A DNA stretch of 64,000 nt from Anaerobacterium chartisolvens (GCF_003337415.1 NZ_QPJT01000002.1:175385-239384), one strand, 5' to 3'. Counted from the first letter of the stretch, positions 42,904-52,548 are shown. Numbers and translations are program-made. Notes: a model not told the origin generated them from the sequence alone.

Positions 42904-43183
42904 CTCCCCTTCTATCTTCCCCTCACATTGAGGGAAAAAAAAAGAAGGGCACTGGAGAAGAAAATGAGGAGACATCCTACAAGTGGAGAATAGGAGTTGT
43001 GGGATAAAATCGGAAATAAACAGTTGGGAGGGTACCGGTTTTTAAGGCAATATGCCATAAGTAGGTATATAGCTGATTTTTATTGCAGCAAAGCGAAAAC
43101 AGTATTGCTACTTAGAAGACCAGCAAAACCTACATGGACCTTCTTTTCCTTCCCCTCGAAGTGAGGGGAAGATAGATAGGGAG
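42904..43183. mobile_element. 280-bp non-coding element with inverted ends (MITE/BIME-like)
   Basis: The left end (42904-42926, TCTATCTTCCCCTCAC) and right end (43161-43183, GTGAGGGGAAGATAGA) are inverted copies over 23 bp with about two mismatches. Each end is also a small hairpin by itself (CCCTCA-CATT-GAGGG and CCCCTC-GAAGT-GAGGGG). The interior has no reading frame of note. It is unrelated to the GCGATAAAG element. The next stretch, 43184-43420, is AT-rich with nothing recognisable. Confidence 0.6.
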
Positions 43184-43420
43184 CTTATTAAAAATCTGAA
43201 TTTGGAATAAAACGCCATAATATATTGGCTCTTTTTAACCATTTTTTTTTGGATAATTATGCTGTTATGTGAAAAAGGTGCTTCAATTGTAATCCCTATA
43301 GCGATTTTCCGAAATGCTGTGTCAGATATAATTTATGCACCCAAGGTCAAAATATTTATTGATTTTATTCTAAGGATTGTGTAAAATAAATTTGCTTTAA
43401 ATATTAATAAATAATATATG

Positions 43421-43558
43421 GACAGAGTAGGGAATTGCGCGTTAAGTGCCAGTCGGACGGGAAGTTGCCGCTGGACGAAAAATCCTGTTAAAAAGCAGCC
43501 TGAATGTAATTCTGGTGATTTTAAAGGGTTTGCGGTGCAATTTTCGCATTCCGCTGTC
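43421..43558 (+). promoter_or_regulatory. Tetrahydrofolate (THF) riboswitch with an extended internal arm
   Basis: The 5' block GACAGAGTAGG...GCGCGTTAAGTG and 3' block GCGGTGCAATTTTCGCATTCCG match the THF riboswitch consensus, closed by P1 GACAG (43421-43425) / CTGTC (43554-43558). It is about 138 nt, longer than the ~90-nt type form. The excess is between ACGAAA and GCGGTG, where AAATCC...TTAAAA pairs with TTTTAAAGGGTTT. It precedes a folate transporter gene, as expected. Confidence 0.8.
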
Positions 43559-43576
43559 ACAAAAGAGCCTCCGTGA

Positions 43577-43657
43577 GCTATGAAGGGAAAAGCTGCTTTA
43601 GCTTTTTGCCATCATAACAAATGAAAAGTTCTTTATGTGGCTTACGGCCATATAAAG
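43577..43657 (+). promoter_or_regulatory. Expression-platform hairpins before folT
   Basis: A long imperfect stem (ATGAAGGGAAAAGCT at about 43579-43593 with AGCTTTTTGCCATCAT at 43599-43614) is followed by CTTTATGTGGC (43631-43641) / GGCCATATAAAG (43647-43658). The second stem ends just before GAGGAGGTGA, so ribosome access may be controlled. Confidence 0.5.
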
Positions 43658-43672
43658 AGAGGAGGTGATTTT

Positions 43673-44194
43673 GTGAACAGGCTCAGAATTATAATATCCA
43701 TTGGATTATTGATTTCCATAGAGGTTATTTTAACAAGGTTTCTTTCTATTCAAACTCCTATTTTAAGGATTGGTCTTGGCTTTATACCCATTGCGCTTTC
43801 CGCAATGCTTTTCGGGCCGCTTGCGGGGGCTCTTACAGGGGCTTTGGCCGACATAACGGGCATGATGGTTTTTCCTCAGGGTGCGTATTTCCCCGGCTTT
43901 ACACTCAGTGCATGTCTTACGGGGTTTGTATACGGCATATTTTTGCATAATAATCCCAGGTCCCTTATAAAAACCGTTATTGCGGTATTTATTATAGTAG
44001 CGTTTATAGATTTGGGCTTAAACACCCTCTGGCTGTCTATAATAACCGGCAAGGGAGCACTTGTTCTTGCCGCACAGAGGCTGGTTAAGGGCATAGTTAT
44101 GCTGCCTGTACAGGTGATATTTATTCAGGCTGTCTGGAGGAGCATAGGTTCAGGCTTATGGAGAACTCATATGCCGGCAGCCGGTAAAAATTAA
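43673..44194 (+). CDS. folT: Folate ECF transporter S component FolT
   Basis: 173 residues from GTG 43673, behind a strong GAGGAGGTGAT site; the ORF continues upstream but lacks a site there. Six predicted membrane segments, with GPLAGALTGALADITGMM and LGLNTLWLSIITGKG typical of FolT. It binds folate and works with a shared EcfA-EcfA'-EcfT module encoded elsewhere. The THF riboswitch upstream supports folate as substrate. Confidence 0.87.
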   Translation: MNRLRIIISIGLLISIEVILTRFLSIQTPILRIGLGFIPIALSAMLFGPLAGALTGALADITGMMVFPQGAYFPGFTLSACLTGFVYGIFLHNNPRSLIKTVIAVFIIVAFIDLGLNTLWLSIITGKGALVLAAQRLVKGIVMLPVQVIFIQAVWRSIGSGLWRTHMPAAGKN

Positions 44195-44200
44195 CGTGTA

Positions 44201-44249
44201 AATCAACGCCCCTGTGCGTCTATCTATGGCAGGGGCGTTGATTTTTTAT
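44201..44249 (+). terminator. Strong terminator after folT
   Basis: Perfect 14-bp arms AATCAACGCCCCTG (44201-44214) and CAGGGGCGTTGATT (44230-44243), running into TTTTTT. Confidence 0.92.
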
Positions 44250-44286
44250 GTTAGTGTGCTGTCTCTTATGGGGTATGATTATGAAT

Positions 44287-44394
44287 TTAGTCGCATACCG
44301 AACCTATACCGCCACAGAAAAGAAGTAAAAATACAAGAATGAAAAAAAGTACGGTTGAATTACCGAAAAATCCTCCGCCTCTATCTTCTGACAT
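44287..44394 (-). CDS. 35-residue membrane peptide (YjcZ-like small protein)
   Basis: On the minus strand, ATG at 44394 is preceded by a perfect AGGAGGTG site (about 44400-44407). The peptide starts MSEDRGGGFFGNST, then has a single hydrophobic segment VLFFILVFLLLFCGGIG and ends VCD. Gly-rich start plus one membrane helix resembles YjcZ-type sporulation small proteins of Firmicutes. The assignment is tentative, but the ribosome site and amino-acid bias make it a credible gene. Confidence 0.65.
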   Translation of the reverse strand: MSEDRGGGFFGNSTVLFFILVFLLLFCGGIGSVCD

Positions 44395-44487
44395 AACTGC
44401 ACCTCCTGAAAAGATTGTTTTATTGAGCTCTCCTTATACATGATATGCAATTTATATATTAACGTGAATGGCAAAATTCATTTGCCG

Positions 44488-44537
44488 ATTCATTTTGACT
44501 TGCAAAATTCATTTTGACTTGCAAAATTCATTTTGAC
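44488..44537. repeat. 19-bp tandem repeats upstream of yerC
   Basis: The unit TTGCAAAATTCATTTTGAC occurs twice in tandem (44500-44518 and 44519-44537), preceded by a partial copy (44488-44499) and a related GGCAAAATTCATTTGCC (44470-44486). The last copy supplies the -35 of the yerC promoter. Confidence 0.85.
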
Positions 44538-44561
44538 ATCGCTGCTTTTTTGAATTAAAAT
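44533..44561 (+). promoter_or_regulatory. Promoter of yerC
   Basis: TTGACA (44533-44538), 17 bp, TAAAAT (44556-44561), with the tandem repeats reaching up to its -35 box. Confidence 0.7.
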
Positions 44562-44642
44562 TATCGTGAGTATAATTATATTTAAACTGTTAAAATATAC
44601 TATGTAATAAATCTCGGCTTTACGGGATGGAGTGATGCTGTA

Positions 44643-44936
44643 ATGAATTCCAAGATAAGGGATGAACATACAAACAGGCTGTTTGAAGCAATACTGCTTC
44701 TCGAGAATGTAGACGAGTGCTATAGCTTTTTTGAGGACATTTGCACGGTGGCGGAGATAAAGGCTCTTGCTCAAAGGCTGGAGGTTGCCGGAATGCTTAA
44801 GGATAAAAAGACATACTCGGAAATTGCTGAGGCAACGGGTGTCAGCACTGCTACAATAAGCAGGATAAACAGATGTCTTGTTTATGGAGCGGACGGCTAT
44901 AAAATGATTTTTGACAGAATGGAAGGCAAGGAATAG
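44643..44936 (+). CDS. yerC: TrpR-like DNA-binding protein YerC/YecD
   Basis: 97 residues, all helical, with a helix-turn-helix of the Trp repressor type (YSEIAEATGVSTATISRINRCL). The family is common in Firmicutes and its regulon is poorly known. The tandem repeats over its own promoter are candidate binding sites. The 3' end is followed closely by an uncharacterised gene. Confidence 0.9.
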   Translation: MNSKIRDEHTNRLFEAILLLENVDECYSFFEDICTVAEIKALAQRLEVAGMLKDKKTYSEIAEATGVSTATISRINRCLVYGADGYKMIFDRMEGKE

Positions 44937-44964
44937 AATTAAAAAAATTAAGGAAGATTTTTTT

Positions 44965-45369
44965 ATGCTCAGGAAACTTTTTATAGGCTTAATAATATTA
45001 TCCACCCTGACCTCGGAGGGGGCCGTAGATATTCCCTGGAATATTTACACCCTTTATTTGTGTGCCAATAACGGCCGCAGCTTAGGCGGGGGCTTGGATG
45101 CGGTAAAAGAGCATATTTACGGCCTGCGGGAAGGTGATGCCGTTAAGCGCGGCTCACAAAAGGTGTCTGCGGTTGCGGGGGGGAATATCGGTACTGCCTC
45201 TTTAAGCCTGTCTGACTCATATATTCCGCAGGATATTTCCATAGATACTGCAAGCCTCTATAAAGGACCTGATTTATTATGTGCTTTTTCAAATTCTCTC
45301 GGTAAGCTTTTTCATAAGTCTCAAAAGGAAAATATTATTAGAAAATCGGATACATCTCCTCCATGCTAA
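44965..45369 (+). CDS. Hypothetical protein with N-terminal hydrophobic segment
   Basis: 134 residues from ATG 44965 (AAGGAAG site); the frame is open further upstream but would overlap yerC. It begins MLRKLFIGLIILSTLTSEG, a possible signal peptide or single membrane anchor. The rest is polar, with no recognised domain, ending in a basic tail. Cotranscription with yerC is likely (28-bp gap). Confidence 0.5.
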   Translation: MLRKLFIGLIILSTLTSEGAVDIPWNIYTLYLCANNGRSLGGGLDAVKEHIYGLREGDAVKRGSQKVSAVAGGNIGTASLSLSDSYIPQDISIDTASLYKGPDLLCAFSNSLGKLFHKSQKENIIRKSDTSPPC

Positions 45370-45478
45370 GGAATTACCGGCATATCTCATATAGCAGTAT
45401 ATCCTTTTTCATAGAGCGCTCATTTATAACAGCCGGTTTGACTGTAATAATTTAAATAATGAAAGACGGGGTGGAATT

Positions 45479-46057
45479 GTGATATACCTTATGGCTATAG
45501 CTGCCGCTATTATTGCCGGCATTCTTGTTAAAGGCAGAATATCAAATTTACTGAATCTTAAATTTGAAAAGACATGGCTCATTCTTGCCGCGTTTGTAAT
45601 ACTGTCGGCGGCACAGATAGCGGGAAGCAAATACGGATTTGTTCAAAGGTATTCTTTTTGGATTAATCTTGTTACCTTCTGTATGCTGCTTATCGGATTG
45701 TGGTATAACAGGCGCTATGTGGGAATGCTTTTTATTGGGCTTGGTTGTCTGTCAAATGCCGTGGTAATGCTTGCAAACGCGGGGAAAATGCCCGTAAGCA
45801 TGGAAATGATAGAAAAAGCGGGGCTTTCCCATATGGTTTCACAGCTTTCCTTCAGGCATATGATTTTTGAAAAATGGCATCAGGTAAGGCTGCCCTTTCT
45901 ATCCGACATCATACACATACCCGGGTTTCTGGGGTATTGGGTAGGTGTGGCCAGCATAGGGGATCTGATTATTACATTAGGACTCTTCTGTGTAGTTCTT
46001 GAGGCTGTTGCAGGGCGGGGAATATTGCCTATAAGGCAATTTCTTAAAATAGATTAA
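45479..46057 (+). CDS. DUF5317-family membrane protein
   Basis: 192 residues from GTG 45479. About five or six membrane segments, with VKGRISNLLNLKFEKTWLI and a periplasmic-like stretch NAGKMPVSMEMIEKAGL resembling DUF5317 proteins of Clostridia. Function unknown. It lies 20 bp upstream of secA. Confidence 0.65.
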   Translation: MIYLMAIAAAIIAGILVKGRISNLLNLKFEKTWLILAAFVILSAAQIAGSKYGFVQRYSFWINLVTFCMLLIGLWYNRRYVGMLFIGLGCLSNAVVMLANAGKMPVSMEMIEKAGLSHMVSQLSFRHMIFEKWHQVRLPFLSDIIHIPGFLGYWVGVASIGDLIITLGLFCVVLEAVAGRGILPIRQFLKID

Positions 46058-46077
46058 TAATTTGGAGGTTTAAATAA

Positions 46078-48810
46078 ATGAAGAAATTTATTGAAAAGAT
46101 AATAGGAAGCTATAGTGACAGGGAATTAAAAAGAATAATGCCTTTAGTGGATCAGATAAATTCATTTGAGCCTAAAATCAAAGAGCTGAGTGATTCCGAG
46201 CTCAAGGGCAAGACGGATGAGTTCAGAGAGAGAATATCAAAGGGGGAGGCCTTGAACGATTTGCTTCCCGAAGCCTTTGCGGTTGTAAGGGAGGCCTCGT
46301 GGAGGGTGCTGGGCATGAGGCATTTTGATGTTCAGCTTGTAGGCGGGATTGTGCTTCATCAGGGAAGAATTTCCGAAATGAAAACAGGAGAGGGAAAGAC
46401 GCTTGTGGCAACTCTGCCGGTATACCTCAACGCACTTGAAGGAAAGGGTGTGCATGTAGTTACCGTAAATGATTACCTTGCAAAGCGTGACAGCGAATGG
46501 ATGGGCAAAATATACAAATTTTTGGGCCTGACTGTCGGACTCATTGTCCATGATTTAGATAATGAGCAGAGGAGGCTTGCTTATTCCAGTGATATCACCT
46601 ACGGCACAAATAATGAGTTCGGCTTTGACTATTTAAGGGATAATATGGTTATATACAAGCAGGATATGGTGCAGAGGGATCTGCATTACTCAATAGTGGA
46701 CGAGGTTGACAGCATATTGATAGATGAGGCCAGAACCCCTCTGATAATTTCGGGAATGGGTGACAAATCCACTGATTTGTACAAAAAAGCCAATTCCTTT
46801 GCAAGCAGGCTTAAAGCGAAGGTCTATAAGCAGTCGGACGACAAAAAGCACGACGATGATCTCGACGAGGAATATATTGTTGACGAAAAGGCCCATACGG
46901 CGACAATGACCGCCAAGGGCATAGCCAAGGCAGAGCAGTATTTCGGGATAGAAAACCTTTCCGACACAGAGAACATGACGGTTATGCACCATATAAATCA
47001 GTCCATAAGAGCGCACGGACTCATGAAAAAAGATATTGACTACGTCGTAAAGGACGGAGAGGTAATTATAGTTGATGAGTTTACAGGCCGACTGATGTAC
47101 GGCAGGCGTTACAGCGAAGGGCTGCATCAGGCCATTGAGGCCAAGGAGGGAGTAAAGGTGGAGAGGGAGAGCAAGACCCTTGCCACTATTACTTTTCAGA
47201 ATTATTTCAGAATGTATAAAAAGCTGTCCGGCATGACAGGTACGGCGCAGACTGAGGAGCAGGAATTTCAGACAATATATAAGCTCGATGTCATAATTAT
47301 ACCGACAAACATGCCTATGATAAGAAAGGATAACGCCGACAGTGTTTATAAAAATGAGGAAGGTAAGCTGAACGCCGTTATAAATCAGGTTGTAGAGTGC
47401 AATAAAAAGGGACAGCCGGTGCTTATAGGCACAATTTCAATCGAAAAGTCGGAGCTGCTCGGATCAATGCTCAAAAAGAGGGGCGTAGCCCATCAGGTGC
47501 TGAATGCAAAGTACCATGAAAGGGAGGCCGAAATAATCGCACAGGCCGGAAAGTTCGGGGCTGTAACCATTGCAACCAATATGGCAGGCCGCGGTACCGA
47601 TATAGTGCTGGGCGGAAATGCCGAGTTTATGGCCAAGCAGGAGATGAAGAAGGCAGGATATTCCGAGGAGCTTATCAGCCAGTCCACCGGCTTTAATGAA
47701 ACTGAGGATGAGCTTGTTATAGACGCAAGAAATTCATACAGGGAGCTGTATGATAAACATAAAAAAATGACGGGGGCCGAGAGGGAAAAGGTGTTTGAGG
47801 CCGGAGGGCTTTATATAATAGGTACAGAAAGGCATGAGTCAAGGCGCATAGACAATCAGCTAAGGGGACGTGCCGGAAGGCAGGGAGATGCGGGAGAATC
47901 AAGGTTCTATATATCCCTTGAGGACGATTTGATGAGGCTGTTTGGCTCCGACAGGCTTACAAATGTCGTCAATATGCTTGGCTTAGAGGACGATCAGCCC
48001 ATAGAGCATAAAATGCTTTCAAATGCAATAGAAAACGCTCAGAGAAAGGTTGAGGGAAAGAACTTTGATATAAGAAAGCATGTGCTTCAGTATGATGATG
48101 TAATGAATAAGCAGAGAGAAATAATTTACAAGCAGAGAAGACAGGTGTTAGATGGCGAAAATCTCAAGGATTCCTTTATAAAAATGCTGGAGGGGACCTG
48201 TGACGGCATCGTTAAAACCTTCTGCGGTGAAAATCCACATCCCGACTACTGGGATTGGGAGGGCTTAAAGGCTCATGTCGAGGGGGCATTCGTTCCTAAG
48301 GATTCTCTTAACTTCGGAATAGAAGAGCTTGAAAGGATGAATAAAGAGCATTTAAAGGAAATTCTGCTTAAATTTGCAAATGAAAAATATGAGCTTAAGG
48401 AGCAGGAATTCGGCAGTGAGCTTATGCGTGAGGTCGAGAGGGTAATCCTTTTAAGGGTGGTTGATCAGAAATGGATGGATCACATAGATGCCATGGATCA
48501 GCTCAAGCATGGAATAGGGCTTCGTGCATACGGACAGAGAGACCCTGTAATTGAGTATAAGTTTGAGGGCTTTGAAATGTTTGAAGAGATGATACGCAGC
48601 ATACATGAGGATGCCGTAAAGCTGATATTGAATTCACATATAGACACCAAAAACCTGCCCCAGCGTGAAAAGGTTGCCGAGCCTGTCAATGCAAGGCATG
48701 GAGAGGAAGAGGTAAAGAAGACGGTGGTAAAGGGAGATCATGTCGGCAGAAACGACCTCTGCCCTTGCGGAAGCGGCAAAAAGTACAAAAGGTGCTGCGG
48801 GGCAAATTAA
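46078..48810 (+). CDS. secA: Preprotein translocase ATPase SecA
   Basis: 910 residues. It powers export through SecYEG. Walker [15 protein letters not shown] (near residue 100) and Walker [15 protein letters not shown] are intact. [12 protein letters not shown] and [12 protein letters not shown] belong to the second ATPase domain. The C-terminus ends in a SEC-C zinc motif ([13 protein letters not shown]). A strong ribosome site TTGGAGG precedes it. Only one SecA is present in the window. Confidence 0.98.
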   Translation: MKKFIEKIIGSYSDRELKRIMPLVDQINSFEPKIKELSDSELKGKTDEFRERISKGEALNDLLPEAFAVVREASWRVLGMRHFDVQLVGGIVLHQGRISEMKTGEGKTLVATLPVYLNALEGKGVHVVTVNDYLAKRDSEWMGKIYKFLGLTVGLIVHDLDNEQRRLAYSSDITYGTNNEFGFDYLRDNMVIYKQDMVQRDLHYSIVDEVDSILIDEARTPLIISGMGDKSTDLYKKANSFASRLKAKVYKQSDDKKHDDDLDEEYIVDEKAHTATMTAKGIAKAEQYFGIENLSDTENMTVMHHINQSIRAHGLMKKDIDYVVKDGEVIIVDEFTGRLMYGRRYSEGLHQAIEAKEGVKVERESKTLATITFQNYFRMYKKLSGMTGTAQTEEQEFQTIYKLDVIIIPTNMPMIRKDNADSVYKNEEGKLNAVINQVVECNKKGQPVLIGTISIEKSELLGSMLKKRGVAHQVLNAKYHEREAEIIAQAGKFGAVTIATNMAGRGTDIVLGGNAEFMAKQEMKKAGYSEELISQSTGFNETEDELVIDARNSYRELYDKHKKMTGAEREKVFEAGGLYIIGTERHESRRIDNQLRGRAGRQGDAGESRFYISLEDDLMRLFGSDRLTNVVNMLGLEDDQPIEHKMLSNAIENAQRKVEGKNFDIRKHVLQYDDVMNKQREIIYKQRRQVLDGENLKDSFIKMLEGTCDGIVKTFCGENPHPDYWDWEGLKAHVEGAFVPKDSLNFGIEELERMNKEHLKEILLKFANEKYELKEQEFGSELMREVERVILLRVVDQKWMDHIDAMDQLKHGIGLRAYGQRDPVIEYKFEGFEMFEEMIRSIHEDAVKLILNSHIDTKNLPQREKVAEPVNARHGEEEVKKTVVKGDHVGRNDLCPCGSGKKYKRCCGAN

Positions 48811-48860
48811 CAATTACAAAAAAAGAGGAGGATGTGCATTCTCTTGCATTGAAGGAATAG

Positions 48861-50135
48861 ATGGACTACACAGAGGCACTTGAATATATTCACAATACAC
48901 TTAAATTCGGAAGTAAGCTGGGCGTTCACAATATAGGGATGCTTATGGAGCTGATGGGCAATCCTCAGGATGAGCTTAAGTATGTGCATGTGGCGGGAAC
49001 TAACGGCAAGGGCTCTACGTCAGCTTTTATAAGCAGTATTTTAATGAGTGCGGGGTATAAAGTGGGGATTTATACCTCGCCCTATATTCAGCGTTTTACA
49101 GAGAGAATAAAAATAAATGCTACCGAGATAATTCCGGAGGAATTGGCGAGGATAACGGAGCTTGTAAAATCCATGGCTGATACAATGGTCGAGCGAGGAG
49201 ACAATCACCCCACTGAATTTGAAATAGTTACTGCCATAGCGTTTCAGTATTTTTACGAGCAAAAGTGCGATATAGTTGTGCTGGAGGTTGGCTTAGGCGG
49301 GAGGTTTGATTCTACAAATATAATAAAAACGCCGTGTGTCTCAGTTATTACGACAATAAGCCTTGACCATACATCCATATTGGGAAACACCCTGTCCCGG
49401 ATAGCCTTTGAAAAGGCGGGAATTATCAAGCAGGGAGGAGAGGTGGTAATATACCCCCAGCAGGAGGAAGCGCAAGAGGTTTTTATTGACGTATGCCGCA
49501 GACAGGGAGCTGTTATGCACAGTGTAAGCCTTGAAGAAATAAATGTTGTTGAATCTGGAATAAAGGGGCAGGTTTTTGACTGTGAGGGATACAAGGGATT
49601 AAAAATCACCCTTATGGGAGATCATCAGGCAAATAACGCCGTAATGGCTGTAAAATGCTGTGAGATTCTCCGCGCAAAGGGCTTTAATATACCCGCACAT
49701 TCTATACGGGAAGGGCTTTTTAAAGCAAAATGGCCCGGAAGGCTTGAGGTTTTGCGGGACAGGCCCGCCGTGCTTATTGACGGGGCTCACAACACCGAAG
49801 GGGCAAGGGCATTATATGCGGCAATGGAAAAATATTTTCAGGGCAGGAGAAAGATTTTTATTATAGGAGTCTTAAAGGATAAGGATTATAATACAATAAT
49901 AGAAGTCATAGCTCCCATAGCATATTGCTTTATAACAGTTTCCCCAAACAGCGAGAGGGCTTTGCCGGCGGATGAGCTGGCGGTATTTTTAAAGGGCTAT
50001 TGTAAAAATGTAATAATTGGTGATACAATTAAAGAGGCTGTGAGGCTTGCATTGGATATGGCCTCGGAGAATGACGTTGTGTGTGCCTTCGGGTCTCTTT
50101 ATTATATAGGGGAGGTCAGGGGCTGCTTCATTTAA
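48861..50135 (+). CDS. folC: Bifunctional folylpolyglutamate / dihydrofolate synthase FolC
   Basis: 424 residues. The Mur-ligase-like P-loop GTNGKGSTSAF is near residue 50. GLGGRFDSTNI and ITTISLDHTSILG contribute to ATP and folate binding, and IDGAHNTEGARAL starts the C-terminal domain. It adds glutamates to folates, retaining them in the cell. The folate importer gene folT lies 5 kb upstream. Confidence 0.95.
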   Translation: MDYTEALEYIHNTLKFGSKLGVHNIGMLMELMGNPQDELKYVHVAGTNGKGSTSAFISSILMSAGYKVGIYTSPYIQRFTERIKINATEIIPEELARITELVKSMADTMVERGDNHPTEFEIVTAIAFQYFYEQKCDIVVLEVGLGGRFDSTNIIKTPCVSVITTISLDHTSILGNTLSRIAFEKAGIIKQGGEVVIYPQQEEAQEVFIDVCRRQGAVMHSVSLEEINVVESGIKGQVFDCEGYKGLKITLMGDHQANNAVMAVKCCEILRAKGFNIPAHSIREGLFKAKWPGRLEVLRDRPAVLIDGAHNTEGARALYAAMEKYFQGRRKIFIIGVLKDKDYNTIIEVIAPIAYCFITVSPNSERALPADELAVFLKGYCKNVIIGDTIKEAVRLALDMASENDVVCAFGSLYYIGEVRGCFI

Positions 50136-50216
50136 AAGCCAATGGGAGAAAAAGTGTTTATCGCGGCGGAGCGGGAGGCCCAACTATGAGCTGCCCTTAT
50201 CAAGGAGGTGTTCTTT

Positions 50217-51311
50217 TTGATTAGCTTGAAACAGGAATTGCAGGACTATACTTCTATTAACTTGGACAGCATAGGTAAGGATGATACACACCTTCCTGAC
50301 AATATAAAAAATTCTGTTATGCTCTATAATAAGGCTCTGGAAAGTCTTAAAGGCGGAAGTGAGGATATTGCGGTAATTGAGCTTAAGAAGGCTGTGTCTA
50401 TGAACCCTGATTTTCATGAGGCAATCAACCTTCTCGGCATATGCTACAGCTATATGAAAGAACCCGCAAAAGCCGCCGAAATGTTTCAGAGGGTAATTGA
50501 TGCTGAAAAAAACAGTGTAAGAGCCATGAGGTATTTAAGGCTTTTAAACTCCGATTCCCTGTCACCGGATGAGGATAGGAGAACAGGCGGACATAAAAAG
50601 AAAGATCCTTCTATGATGGGGCGTATTGTTAAATTTGGAGACAGTGTTAAAGGAGATGCAATAAGGTATATCGCAAGTGCCGCCATAGGCGCGTTAATTC
50701 TCTTTGCGGCGGGAGGTATTGCGTGGTCTGTTCAGGACAGACCTGCGGCTGCTTTGAATAACTCACAGATTGCCGGGGACACCGATAATTTGGAGAATGA
50801 TAAATACAGAGCAATGTATGAAGATTTAAATATAAAATACCAAAAGCTTGAGAATAGCCTTCAGACATCAAATGCCGAGGCAGACTACTATAAAAATGCC
50901 TTTAAGCTATCCGAGGTGGATAGATTGGCGGCAGAGCGGAGGTATGAGGAGGCTGCGGATATGCTTGTGCTTCTTAAGACTGTTACATTTAAGGACAGTG
51001 AAAAGAGTGCGTTTGAGCAAATGTATAACAATATTATCCCTAAGGCTGCCACCGCTATGATGAACGAGGGAGTAAAGCTTACCAATTCAAAAAAATATAA
51101 TGATGCCCTGCTTAAGCTTAATAAAATTTTTGTTTACGGAAACAGCTTTAATTTTATGGACAGAGCCATATACTATACCGGAAAATGCTATATGGGTCTG
51201 GATGACTCTGCAAAGGCCATAGCTGCGTTTGAGGAGATTGTGGAAAAGTATCCGTCGGGCTCCTATGCCGGTTATTCCGAGGGCTGGCTGAAAAGCCTGG
51301 GAGCATCCTGA
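50217..51311 (+). CDS. Membrane-anchored TPR protein
   Basis: 364 residues from TTG 50217, about 8 nt after AAGGAGGTG; the frame opens 9 bp earlier but that would start inside the ribosome site. Two TPR-like repeats (about 35-105, DIAVIELKKAVSMNPDFHEAINLLG) precede one membrane segment (about 150-172, YIASAAIGALILFAAGGIAW). A coiled-coil and more TPR-like helices (KCYMGLDDSAKAIAAFEEIV) follow, probably outside the membrane. Scaffold role inferred; partner unknown. Confidence 0.75.
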   Translation: MISLKQELQDYTSINLDSIGKDDTHLPDNIKNSVMLYNKALESLKGGSEDIAVIELKKAVSMNPDFHEAINLLGICYSYMKEPAKAAEMFQRVIDAEKNSVRAMRYLRLLNSDSLSPDEDRRTGGHKKKDPSMMGRIVKFGDSVKGDAIRYIASAAIGALILFAAGGIAWSVQDRPAAALNNSQIAGDTDNLENDKYRAMYEDLNIKYQKLENSLQTSNAEADYYKNAFKLSEVDRLAAERRYEEAADMLVLLKTVTFKDSEKSAFEQMYNNIIPKAATAMMNEGVKLTNSKKYNDALLKLNKIFVYGNSFNFMDRAIYYTGKCYMGLDDSAKAIAAFEEIVEKYPSGSYAGYSEGWLKSLGAS

Positions 51312-51318
51312 CAACAAC

Positions 51319-51376
51319 ACATTAATATACGTAGAATGCCTCTCACCTGTGAGAGGCATTTTACGTATATTAATGT
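51319..51376. terminator. 58-bp near-perfect palindrome between the TPR and patatin genes
   Basis: ACATTAATATACGT (51319-51332) pairs with ACGTATATTAATGT (51363-51376), and AATGCCTCTCAC (51335-51346) pairs with GTGAGAGGCATT (51349-51360). Only a 2-nt internal bulge and a 2-nt loop are unpaired. It probably ends transcription of the TPR gene, though a long U-tract is missing. Confidence 0.7.
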
Positions 51377-51405
51377 ATAGATCAATTTATATTGGAGAGG
51401 TTGAA

Positions 51406-52548
51406 GTGTTGCATGTAAATAAAGCATATAATATTGTACTTAGCGGGGGAGGAATTAAGGGAGTCGCATATACCGGGGTTTTTGAAGCAGCCGAAAAAGA
51501 GGGCATAAGATGGAATAACATTGCGGGGGTTTCGGCGGGAGCACTGGCGGGAGCCTTCACAGCGGCAGGCTACAGTGCAATGGAATTAAAAAAAGTACTT
51601 AGTGAGTTTAACTTCAGCAAAATTCAAATAAAGGACATACCCAAAAGGGTGCCCGCAGTTTCGGAATTTATTGAGTTTAACAGGCAGCTCACAGAGGCCC
51701 GGAGAATGCAGGCAGACGCAGACAAGGCTATTGAGTATTTTTTGTGCAGGCGTCACACGGACATGCGGGGAGCCTTGAACCGAGGCGGAATGGAATGTGA
51801 CGGATACAGGGGAGCAATGCTTGACAACATATCAAAATTGAGCAAGCGGGGTTATCTCTGCGACGGAGATTATCTTGAGGAATGGGTGTCAAAATCGCTT
51901 CTTTTAAAAGGAGTAAAAACGTTTGGCGATTTAAGGACAGGAAAGCCGGATAAAATGAATCCACGGGGTTATAAAATACGGATGACTGCCGTTGACATAA
52001 ACAGAGTTAAGATGGTAGTTCTCCCTGACGATATAGCTTTTTACGGCATGGACCCCGATAAGCTTGAGGTTGCAAAGGCTGTAAGAATGAGTACCGCCGT
52101 GCCCTTTGCGTTTAAGCCTGTGGAAATAAAAAAGTGGAAGGGCAATTACGCAAAAAAATACAGCATGATAGACGGAGGAGTATTTGACGGCTTTCCGTAC
52201 TGGCTTGTTGATAATGAAAACAGCGCTTCCACGCTGGGCTTCAGGCTGGTAGGGAGCGACAAGAAAAAGCTGCTCAGTATAAATACTCCTCTAAACATTT
52301 TAAAGGCGTTGATTTGTGCGGTACATGACATTGGGGTGGATAAAAGTATTCCTCCGGTAAAATATGTTGCGGACATTAATACCTCCAATATATCGTTTTT
52401 AGATTTTAATCTGGATGAGGAGGAAAAAGCCTATTTGATCAATGAAGGGAGAAAGGCTGCAACTGACTTTTTCAATAAGCTAAACATTACCCGCCCCAAA
52501 AAAAAGATAGAAATGCTAAATGGAATTCATAGATTTTTCAGAAGGTAG
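51406..52548 (+). CDS. Patatin-like phospholipase
   Basis: About 380 residues from GTG 51406 (TTG 51409 also possible), behind GGAGAGG; the frame extends upstream into the palindrome, which is an unlikely start. The oxyanion loop SGGGIKGVAYTG, nucleophile S43 in GVSAGA and the Asp of the dyad in IDGGVFDG are all present. It should act as an acyl hydrolase on phospholipids or acyl esters. No signal peptide, so probably cytoplasmic or peripheral. Confidence 0.88.
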   Translation: MLHVNKAYNIVLSGGGIKGVAYTGVFEAAEKEGIRWNNIAGVSAGALAGAFTAAGYSAMELKKVLSEFNFSKIQIKDIPKRVPAVSEFIEFNRQLTEARRMQADADKAIEYFLCRRHTDMRGALNRGGMECDGYRGAMLDNISKLSKRGYLCDGDYLEEWVSKSLLLKGVKTFGDLRTGKPDKMNPRGYKIRMTAVDINRVKMVVLPDDIAFYGMDPDKLEVAKAVRMSTAVPFAFKPVEIKKWKGNYAKKYSMIDGGVFDGFPYWLVDNENSASTLGFRLVGSDKKKLLSINTPLNILKALICAVHDIGVDKSIPPVKYVADINTSNISFLDFNLDEEEKAYLINEGRKAATDFFNKLNITRPKKKIEMLNGIHRFFRR

